From: Bdellovibrionaceae bacterium UBA1609
Lineage (GTDB): Bacteria; Bdellovibrionota; Bdellovibrionia; Bdellovibrionales; UBA1609
Assembly: GCA_002321895.1 (NCBI GenBank)
Contig: DCMZ01000005.1
Span: 199,141-263,140, forward strand
Length of the DNA: 64,000 bases
Reading direction: 5' to 3'
Shown: one piece after another, positions 1 to 6,075 of the stretch
Layout: each line of letters starts with the position of its first letter
How positions within the stretch are numbered: the first letter of the stretch is position 1
Position numbers and translations under genes: made by a program
Notes under the pieces: model-generated
What the model saw: the letters and a program-made list of their open reading frames with translations, nothing else
Database searches by the model: none
Told to the model about the DNA's origin: nothing

Positions 1-98
1 TCTCAGTTTTGGATGACCTTTTTTATATTAGCTTCTATGTGGGCTTTCATTTTCCCCTTCTACTTGTATCTCCACCAAAAATTCACTACATAACCCTT

Positions 99-425
99 AT
101 GAGTTGGCGAATCTTTCAATTCACATTGCTGCTGATGTTGGTGGCGTTTATTGGTCTTTGTGTGTGGGCACACGTTCAGATGCCTTTTTTCACCTCGGTT
201 CCTATGTTTTTGGAGAACCCATGGGGCATTGTCACGTTGATTGATCTTTATCTAGGCTTCTTTTTATTTGCTGGATTTGTCCTTCTATTTGAGGACAATA
301 AAATCATCGGTTGGATATGGGCTGTCCTTCCCCTGTTTTTGGGGAATGCCATTGGTTTGGCTTACATAATATTTAATGGGCGCAAACTTTCTAAAGCTCT
401 ATGGGTTCGCTCGAAATCCCGATAA
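99..425 (+). CDS. Small multi-pass membrane protein (DUF1475-like)
   Basis: Encodes about 108 residues with three hydrophobic segments: one at the N terminus, one around the FFLFAGFVLLF stretch, and one near WIWAVLPLFLGNAIGLAYII. The layout resembles the small DUF1475 family of unknown function; that match is from memory. The frame is open further upstream (possible start at 9), but the ATG at 99 gives the expected length with a hydrophobic N terminus. No strong ribosome binding site is visible at either start. Its 3' end overlaps the 3' end of the convergent TetR gene by 27 bp. Confidence 0.6.
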   Translation: MSWRIFQFTLLLMLVAFIGLCVWAHVQMPFFTSVPMFLENPWGIVTLIDLYLGFFLFAGFVLLFEDNKIIGWIWAVLPLFLGNAIGLAYIIFNGRKLSKALWVRSKSR

Positions 426-1034
426 AATATTCGATTGCATCACTTGTGCGAGTTTTTTAACTTGATCGTTGCTTTCCGCTGCAGACTGGATCTGTCCAGA
501 TACAAAGAGCATCATCAGGCCATGCATGCTGGTCCATAGACAGAGCGCTTGAAGTTGACTGGGTTCGGCTCTTAGATCTCCCGCTTTTTGAGCCTCGCTA
601 AAGAGTTCCACAAAAATTTGAAAACAGCTGTTGTCTTGATGGCTGAATTGGTGGGCTTTTCCAGATTTATATTGTCCATTGAACATAAGGCTGGCGAATT
701 CAGGGTTTCTTAAAGTGTATTCAACATATTTGCATCCACACTCCACGATTCGCTCCACCGCTGGGAGGTCAAAATGGGTGGCGACTTTTTGCATTTCTTT
801 GCCAAGCCGGTCATATTCTTTTTGAGCGATGGCTACCATGAGTGCGTTTTTGTCTTTAAAATGTCGATAGGGAGCAGTATGGCTAACATTAAGTCTTTTG
901 GCCACTTCTCTGAGGCTCAATGAATTAAGCCCTTTCTCTCGAATCACTTGGGAGCCGGAATCAATTAAAGCGTTATATAGATCGCCATGATGGTACTTAT
1001 GTTTTTTCTCTGTCGTTAATTCTTCCACTGCCAA
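399..1034 (-). CDS. TetR/AcrR-family transcriptional regulator
   Basis: 211-residue repressor-type protein. Residues about 12-65 form the TetR DNA-binding domain: YHHGDLYNALIDSG, then helix-turn-helix residues LREVAKRLNVSHTAPYRHFKDK. The remainder is an all-helical ligand and dimerisation domain of the WHG-like type (TetR_C_33, by resemblance). The effector cannot be predicted. No transporter or enzyme gene is adjacent; the only overlapping neighbour is the convergent small membrane protein. Two palindromes lie between it and greB and could be its operator. Confidence 0.85.
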   Translation of the reverse strand: MAVEELTTEKKHKYHHGDLYNALIDSGSQVIREKGLNSLSLREVAKRLNVSHTAPYRHFKDKNALMVAIAQKEYDRLGKEMQKVATHFDLPAVERIVECGCKYVEYTLRNPEFASLMFNGQYKSGKAHQFSHQDNSCFQIFVELFSEAQKAGDLRAEPSQLQALCLWTSMHGLMMLFVSGQIQSAAESNDQVKKLAQVMQSNILSGFRANP

Positions 1035-1085
1035 CCTCCATCCGTGGTGTTGTACTGTTGATCATATAATAATCATTTCGCTTGT

Positions 1086-1108
1086 CTATAATTATAGGGC
1101 TAGGCCCT
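1086..1108. promoter_or_regulatory. Overlapping palindromes upstream of tetR-like gene
   Basis: A perfect 12-bp palindrome (CTATAATTATAG, 1086-1097) runs directly into a second inverted repeat (AGGGC-TAG-GCCCT, 1096-1108). They lie just upstream of the TetR gene start and just downstream of greB. Autoregulation by TetR proteins through palindromes in their own promoter is common, so an operator is the first guess. A weak greB terminator is the alternative, but there is no T-tract. Confidence 0.4.
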
Positions 1109-1121
1109 AAACAAAGCGCTT

Positions 1122-1607
1122 CTATCGGGGGATCTTGCTATAAATAACAGCAATAATTTCTAGATAAACGGATCCACCAGGTCTCTTTAGAAGTACTTCA
1201 TCACCTTCGGATTTGCCCAATAGGCATTTTGCCATGGGGCTTCTCCAGGAAATTTTGCCAGATTCTGCGTGAATTTCGTCTTCACCAACAATGTAATATG
1301 TTTTCTGTTCTCCAGATTCGTATTCGATGGTTACAGTGGCACCAAAAAGGACTTTTCCAGGAGGTTGGAGTTCAGGATCTACAGGTTGAGCACTTTCAAT
1401 GCGTTTTTTTAAAAATCTTAAGCGTCTATCAATCTCTCTAAGGCGACGCTTTCCATAAATGTAGTCCGCATTTTCACTCCGATCTCCATTGCTTGCAGCC
1501 CAAGCGACGGTTTCAACCACCTTTGGTCGCTCCACTTGACGGAGTTGTTTGGCTTCCTCTTGCAGTGCTTTTAGACCATTTGGTGTTATGTAGTTGAGAG
1601 TTCCCAT
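1122..1607 (-). CDS. greB: Transcription elongation factor GreB
   Basis: 161 residues, the usual GreA/GreB length. The protein enters the secondary channel of RNA polymerase and stimulates cleavage of backtracked transcripts. The N-terminal coiled coil carries the acidic tip motif GDRSENADY (about residues 41-49; D42 and E45 match the Mg2+-coordinating pair). It is followed by the GreB-typical YGKRRLREIDRRLRFLKKR segment and the FKBP-like C-terminal domain with SPMAKCLLGK. The GDRSENADY tip and the RLREIDRR run favour GreB over GreA. It is transcribed away from mltF. Confidence 0.95.
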   Translation of the reverse strand: MGTLNYITPNGLKALQEEAKQLRQVERPKVVETVAWAASNGDRSENADYIYGKRRLREIDRRLRFLKKRIESAQPVDPELQPPGKVLFGATVTIEYESGEQKTYYIVGEDEIHAESGKISWRSPMAKCLLGKSEGDEVLLKRPGGSVYLEIIAVIYSKIPR

Positions 1608-1740
1608 AGATGTATTTACTCACTTTCGGATTTAAAAATCAATATCAGCGAAACATAATATTTGGTTGTTGTTTAGGAAAAGGAATGAAATATTTTTCTA
1701 GATTAGGTATGTTTATTTCACATACATAAGGAGTATCCTT

Positions 1741-3081
1741 TTGGGGTCAATGAGTTTGATTTTTAAAAGTTGTGTGATTTTATTGCTTATATCTATCGGT
1801 GGTTGTTCTTCCGAGAAATTTAAGACGGTGGATCAAATTAAATCTTCGGGGGAGTTGCGGGTATTAACTCGAACTTCAGGAACAACCTATTATACAAATA
1901 AAAATAACAAGCCAGTGGGCTTTGAATATGAATTGGCCAAAAATTTTGCTGAACATTTGGGGGTAAAATTGGAAATGGTTCCCATCTCAAGTTTGATGGG
2001 TGTTTTAGATGGATTGAATTCGGGGCGTGGAGATTTGGTGGCTAGTGGTTTAACGGATACGGTTTCTCGTAGAGAAAAGTATGCTGCAGGACCTGGCTAT
2101 TTAGATTTAACCCAGAAGCTGGTCTGCAATAAGAGTTTCCAAGGAAAAACCTTTGAAGATTTAAAAAACGCTCGAATGGTGATCGTAAAAGGTTCAAGCT
2201 ACGAAGAGAATTTGCGAGAGAAAAAGAAAACCTATCCTTTTTTAAAGTGGGAAACCATTTCTGATTTGTCTTCGGGTCAATTGTTGCAATTGGTTTGGGA
2301 AGGGGGCCCTGATTGTACTGTGGTGGATTCTCACATTTCTTCCGTGAATCGTCGTTATATGCCTGAGCTCAATGAAGTCATGGATGTTTCTGAGCAACAG
2401 CAGCTTGTCTGGTATTTGCATAGTAAAAACAAGGGATTGCAAAAAGAAATTGAGAGATGGCGGCAACTTCCTGAAACTCAGTCCCTATTGAATCAACTTA
2501 AGTTACGTTATTTTGGTGGTAATATAGCTGTGGAGAGGTTTGATGCGGCTATCTTTAAAAAGGAAATGAAGAGAACTCTTCCTAAATATGTACGATTGTT
2601 CAAGCAGGCCGGACAACGATACAATGTGGATTGGCGATTGTTGGCAGCGTTGTCTTATCAAGAGTCTGCTTGGGATCCATCGGCAACGCATCCTAATGGA
2701 AATTTTGGTATCATGATGCTGTCGGAGGAGTTTGCCGCTGAACAGGGAATTCTGGATCGCAAAGATGTGGTGAAGCAAATATTTGCTGGAGCCAAGCATC
2801 TCAGTGATTTAAGGAATCGGTGGCCGCCCTTTATTAGCAAAGAAAACGTAAAATGGATGTCCGTAGCTGCATACAATATTGGGTATCAGCACATTCAGGA
2901 TGCTCGCAGGATTTCTATAGAACTTAATTTTGATCCCAATTCTTGGGAAGGGGTAGCTCAGGTGTTACCACTGCTGAGTCAAAGGCGATATTATGAAGAT
3001 TTAAAGTATGGATTTGCGGATGGGATCCAGCCAGTGATTTATGTGAAGAGAATCAAATCTTTCTATAGTTTGTTGAAATAG
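1741..3081 (+). CDS. mltF: Membrane-bound lytic murein transglycosylase F
   Basis: 446-residue periplasmic lipoprotein that cleaves peptidoglycan with formation of 1,6-anhydro-muropeptides. It has a lipoprotein signal (LLLISIGGC), a family-3 solute-binding-like domain (about 35-265) and a C-terminal SLT/lysozyme-like domain (about 280-446). The catalytic Glu is in SYQESAWDP (E308), followed by the NFGIMML and AYNIGYQH motifs. This two-domain order is diagnostic of MltF. The TTG start at 1741 is chosen because an AAGGAG sits 7 bp upstream; the ATG at 1750 would be 16 bp away. Wall remodelling fits a predatory lifestyle but is also ordinary housekeeping. Confidence 0.92.
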   Translation: MGSMSLIFKSCVILLLISIGGCSSEKFKTVDQIKSSGELRVLTRTSGTTYYTNKNNKPVGFEYELAKNFAEHLGVKLEMVPISSLMGVLDGLNSGRGDLVASGLTDTVSRREKYAAGPGYLDLTQKLVCNKSFQGKTFEDLKNARMVIVKGSSYEENLREKKKTYPFLKWETISDLSSGQLLQLVWEGGPDCTVVDSHISSVNRRYMPELNEVMDVSEQQQLVWYLHSKNKGLQKEIERWRQLPETQSLLNQLKLRYFGGNIAVERFDAAIFKKEMKRTLPKYVRLFKQAGQRYNVDWRLLAALSYQESAWDPSATHPNGNFGIMMLSEEFAAEQGILDRKDVVKQIFAGAKHLSDLRNRWPPFISKENVKWMSVAAYNIGYQHIQDARRISIELNFDPNSWEGVAQVLPLLSQRRYYEDLKYGFADGIQPVIYVKRIKSFYSLLK

Positions 3082-3092
3082 GGGAGTGGAAG

Positions 3093-3713
3093 ATGGCTAA
3101 GAAAAAATCTACTAAAAAGAAAGTCGTAAAAAAGAAAACGTCGAAGAAGGTTGCTAAAAAGGTGACTAAAAAGAAGAGCGGTTCGGCAGTAGCTAAAAAG
3201 TCCACTAAGAAGAAAAGTGTCTCTAAAAAGACTACGAAGGCCGCCGGCGTTTCTCAGGTTGGGGATTCTGTGGCGGGGATGGCTAAAGTTTATGAATCCA
3301 CTAGTGGTCCTTTGAAATTAAGTGCAGTAGATGCAGAATACATAGTTTTATACTTTTATCCTAAAGATTCTACGCCAGGCTGTACCAATGAAGGGATTGA
3401 TTTTACTAAGGCCAATGCAAAATTTAAGAGATTGAATGCTCAAATAGTAGGTGTGTCTAGAGACAGCATGAAAAGTCATGAGAAATTTTCAGGAAAATAT
3501 AACTTTAACTTTCCATTGATCTCCGATCCCGAAGAAACTCTGTGCAACAGTTTTGGTGTCATCCAAAAGAAGAAGCTCTATGGGAGAGAGTTTATGGGAG
3601 TGGTTAGGTCCACTTTTATACTCAATAAAAAGGGCAAAGTTCTTGCTGCTTGGGAAAAGGTAAAAGTTCCTGGACACGTCAAAGAAGTATTAGAAGCACT
3701 CAAAGGAATCTAG
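3093..3713 (+). CDS. Bcp/PrxQ-type peroxiredoxin with lysine-rich histone-like tail
   Basis: 206 residues. Residues 1-50 are almost only K, S, T, A and V in KKST/KKV repeats, like the tails of histone H1-like and AlgP-like proteins. From about 57 on it is an AhpC/TSA thiol peroxidase: the peroxidatic Cys is in STPGCTNEG (C97). The Cys five residues later that acts as resolving Cys in E. coli Bcp is absent here (I102), so it may work as a 1-Cys enzyme. It starts 11 bp after mltF and is probably co-transcribed. The tail suggests DNA or nucleoid association; this is inference. Confidence 0.9.
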   Translation: MAKKKSTKKKVVKKKTSKKVAKKVTKKKSGSAVAKKSTKKKSVSKKTTKAAGVSQVGDSVAGMAKVYESTSGPLKLSAVDAEYIVLYFYPKDSTPGCTNEGIDFTKANAKFKRLNAQIVGVSRDSMKSHEKFSGKYNFNFPLISDPEETLCNSFGVIQKKKLYGREFMGVVRSTFILNKKGKVLAAWEKVKVPGHVKEVLEALKGI

Positions 3714-3743
3714 AGCTCAACTTTGTGAGATCAGTTCCTCTTT

Positions 3744-3908
3744 TTGCCGAACAAAACGGTAGGAATTTTAGTATGGGTAGCATTTATGTCTGTGCTTTTC
3801 TTGGTGATGGGCTTCCAAAGGGCCGTTTTTTCCCAAATGGCGCGAATTTGGAGCGGACTACTTGTTGCTGTGTGTAACAGAAAAATAAATAATATTCTGC
3901 TTATCTAA
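3744..3908 (+). CDS. Candidate small hydrophobic protein (uncertain)
   Basis: An unbroken frame of 54 codons begins at TTG 3744 (internal ATG at 3786) and reads as a hydrophobic protein, with stretches such as GILVWVAFMSVLFLVMGF and WSGLLVAV. It could be a small membrane protein. There is no Shine-Dalgarno at either start. A different frame here (ATG 3774, AGGA 9 bp upstream, 34 residues ending TTCCCV) is equally unproven. Listed only because the hydrophobic run is better than expected by chance in a long intergenic stretch. Confidence 0.2.
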   Translation: MPNKTVGILVWVAFMSVLFLVMGFQRAVFSQMARIWSGLLVAVCNRKINNILLI

Positions 3909-4165
3909 TAGTGCTTCAGGGATGCTCATTCATTGACCAAAATTGACCCTAAAGGGGTTTATTTTGTTTTGAAGCCCTCTTTTCCTCCTTATGTTGCCTT
4001 TATTAAGGGAAGATTTGCTTAGGAATATCGCTGAATTGCACTGTTAGAAGGGTTTCCAAGAACAATTTACAATTGTTGTTTTAGAAAAACCTTTACTGCT
4101 TATATGAAACATCGTTTAATTTTTTCACTTTTTCTAATTGGGGACACTTGAAGAGGGGGAAATTC
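3909..4165 (+). promoter_or_regulatory. Leader/promoter region of the TolQ-type operon
   Basis: AT-rich non-coding stretch in front of a twelve-gene operon. It contains two direct TTGACC boxes (TTGACCAAAATTGACC, around 3934-3950) and a short ACCC/GGGT inverted repeat just after them. The operon promoter must lie here or upstream, but no unambiguous -35/-10 pair could be fixed. The boxes could be activator sites. Confidence 0.35.
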
Positions 4166-5071
4166 ATGAAGTCGTCACTAAAATCAATACACCAATCCGT
4201 TTTAGCTTTGAGTATAGGTATTGTGTCTATATTTCCATTTATGGTGAATGCACAAGATGCGGCGGCGCCAGCGAGTGAAGCTGTTGCGGCGAATACGGAA
4301 TCCGTTGCCGAGGCAGGAATTTTAACTAAATCACTTATGGCGTTTGAGCAGGGTGGAACTTGGATGTGGGTTATTTTAGGCCTTCAATTAATTTCCTTTG
4401 CCATCATAATTGAAAGAGTTATTTCGCTTTATCTTAAACGTAAAGACGGAGCGCAAGAGCTTGCCGACCAGTTTGAAGAGCCTATTCGTAGGGGTCAGAT
4501 TGAAGAAGCACATGCCACGGCACAAAAGAATATTGAAGTGCATCCAGTCTATGCTTCTATTGCTGCTGGAACAAAAGCGGCCATGGAAATGGGTGGAAAA
4601 GAAGAAATTCAACTACAAATGGATCAATCGATCTTGAAAGAATCTCAATTTCTAGATCAGCGAACAGGGTTTCTATCAATGCTTGCCAACGTGGGTACAC
4701 TGACGGGGCTGTTGGGAACAATTGTTGGTATGATTAAATCGTTTACGGCGGTGGCTAGTGCAAGTGCTGCGGAAAAAGCGGAGTTGCTTTCTAGTGGTAT
4801 TGCGGAAGCGATGAATACCACGGCCTACGGATTAATTATGGCCATTCCAGCGTTGATTGCCTTTTCGGTATTTACTAACCGGTCCAACCAACTGGTTGAG
4901 AACTTAACGCAAGGATCTTTGAAGGTCTTCCATTGGCTTACTTACTGTTACGAGCCAACTGTAGTGGCTGATGAGCGCACGCCTTCAAAAAACACTATAG
5001 ATCGTGCTTTTAATGATCCAAAGGCGCGAATCAGTTCGGATATCGAAACCGACAACAGACCTAGTATTTAA
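4166..5071 (+). CDS. MotA/TolQ/ExbB proton-channel family protein
   Basis: About 301 residues. It has an N-terminal signal-like segment (IGIVSIFPFMVNAQ), an Ala/Glu-rich linker, a first transmembrane helix (WMWVILGLQLISFAIIIERV), a cytoplasmic region, and two further helices: SMLANVGTLTGLLGTIVGMI and TAYGLIMAIPALIAFSVF, the classical TolQ/ExbB pair. These proteins form the proton-conducting stator with TolR/ExbD partners, encoded directly downstream. The ATG at 4166 follows AGAGGGGG at a good distance. In this context it likely energises an envelope-spanning machine of the Agl/Glt gliding type rather than canonical Tol-Pal, since no TolA, TolB or Pal is present. Confidence 0.88.
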   Translation: MKSSLKSIHQSVLALSIGIVSIFPFMVNAQDAAAPASEAVAANTESVAEAGILTKSLMAFEQGGTWMWVILGLQLISFAIIIERVISLYLKRKDGAQELADQFEEPIRRGQIEEAHATAQKNIEVHPVYASIAAGTKAAMEMGGKEEIQLQMDQSILKESQFLDQRTGFLSMLANVGTLTGLLGTIVGMIKSFTAVASASAAEKAELLSSGIAEAMNTTAYGLIMAIPALIAFSVFTNRSNQLVENLTQGSLKVFHWLTYCYEPTVVADERTPSKNTIDRAFNDPKARISSDIETDNRPSI

Positions 5072-5125
5072 TTACTAGGTCTTTATATCGTCATTTTTAG
5101 ATAACTGTCATTTTTGGGGGATTTA

Positions 5126-5563
5126 ATGGCAAGAAGGAATAAGGAACTATCCGCGGAAGTTAGCTTAATCGCTTTTATATCGCTTCTTTCAGTTTTGATC
5201 TGTTCGCTTTTGTTAACCGCTATTTGGACCCGTATGGGAACCATGGATATAAAACAAGCTATGGGTGGCCCAGGAAAGGTTTCCGAAAAGAAACCTGATC
5301 CGGTTCTTTGGGCCTACTTTGGCAAAAACGACACTATTCGATTTAAAATGGAAAACTCCCGGGTGAAGATGCCACAACATCAGGCCTCTATGGCGGATAT
5401 GGAAACTCTTCGAAGTGTAATTGGGGCCTTGGTGGCCGAAGAAAAAAGTCTTTCGACCGTACTCATAAAGCCACAGAACAAAACTGTATATGAAAAGGTA
5501 ATACTTTTGATGGACGAGTTTAAAGGGTACGGAATTAAAAACCTAGGCATTGTGCCACTGTAG
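5126..5563 (+). CDS. TolR/ExbD-like protein lacking the membrane Asp
   Basis: 145 residues with the ExbD/TolR plan: short basic cytoplasmic N terminus (MARRNKELSAE), one transmembrane helix (VSLIAFISLLSVLICSLLL), then a periplasmic domain ending YGIKNLGIVPL, similar to the TolR fold. The helix has no Asp where active TolR and ExbD carry the protonatable residue. It may therefore be a structural partner of the next gene product, which has one. The ATG at 5126 follows GGGGG. Assignment is by architecture and position. Confidence 0.7.
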   Translation: MARRNKELSAEVSLIAFISLLSVLICSLLLTAIWTRMGTMDIKQAMGGPGKVSEKKPDPVLWAYFGKNDTIRFKMENSRVKMPQHQASMADMETLRSVIGALVAEEKSLSTVLIKPQNKTVYEKVILLMDEFKGYGIKNLGIVPL

Positions 5564-5574
5564 TTGGAGGAATT

Positions 5575-6063
5575 ATGATTAATGATAGACCAATGAGTGA
5601 GACGACTCTTTCTAGTCCTCTGCTTGAAGCGTCGGTTGTAAATCCGCAAGCCGCTAAATCAAAAGCGCGGCCTGAGGCTACGGTACTATTAACATCCTTG
5701 ATCGATGCATTTTCAATTTTAGTGATCTACCTACTCATCAACTTTTCAAGTGGAGAGACACTCGATAGCGTCGTGGGTATGGAGCTTCCATCAGCAAATC
5801 AATCCAGTGAAATAGTGATTGATACTGTAATCAAAGTTGTAGAATCGGAATATTTTATTGGGGATGAAGCTGTTGATGTGAGCGAGATTCCAAAAAGACT
5901 AATTCAGATAAAAGAGCAATTGGTGTCAGAGGAGAGTAAAAAGGGAATGTCATTGATTATTCAAGCCGACAAAAATAACTCTTTTGATAAATTGAATCAT
6001 TTAATACTCGCTGGCGGACAAGCGGGCTTTAGCGAAATAAAATTCGCAGTTTTGGCCAACTAA
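5575..6063 (+). CDS. ExbD/TolR-family protein (Asp present)
   Basis: 162 residues. The N-terminal cytoplasmic segment is unusually long (about 35 residues). It is followed by TSLIDAFSILVIYLL with the conserved helix Asp (D44) and a periplasmic domain ending in the usual beta-strand and helix (LIIQADKNNSF, GGQAGFSEIKFAV). GGAGG stands 5 bp before the ATG, and 11 bp separate it from the previous gene. It should pair with the TolQ-like protein as the proton-responsive subunit. Confidence 0.88.
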   Translation: MINDRPMSETTLSSPLLEASVVNPQAAKSKARPEATVLLTSLIDAFSILVIYLLINFSSGETLDSVVGMELPSANQSSEIVIDTVIKVVESEYFIGDEAVDVSEIPKRLIQIKEQLVSEESKKGMSLIIQADKNNSFDKLNHLILAGGQAGFSEIKFAVLAN

Positions 6064-6075
6064 TATAGGATGAGC

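Noticed and set aside
3650..3877. 75-residue frame overlapping the end of the peroxiredoxin gene
   Set aside because: Out of frame with a well-supported gene for its first 64 bases, no Shine-Dalgarno at its start, and no protein-like composition.
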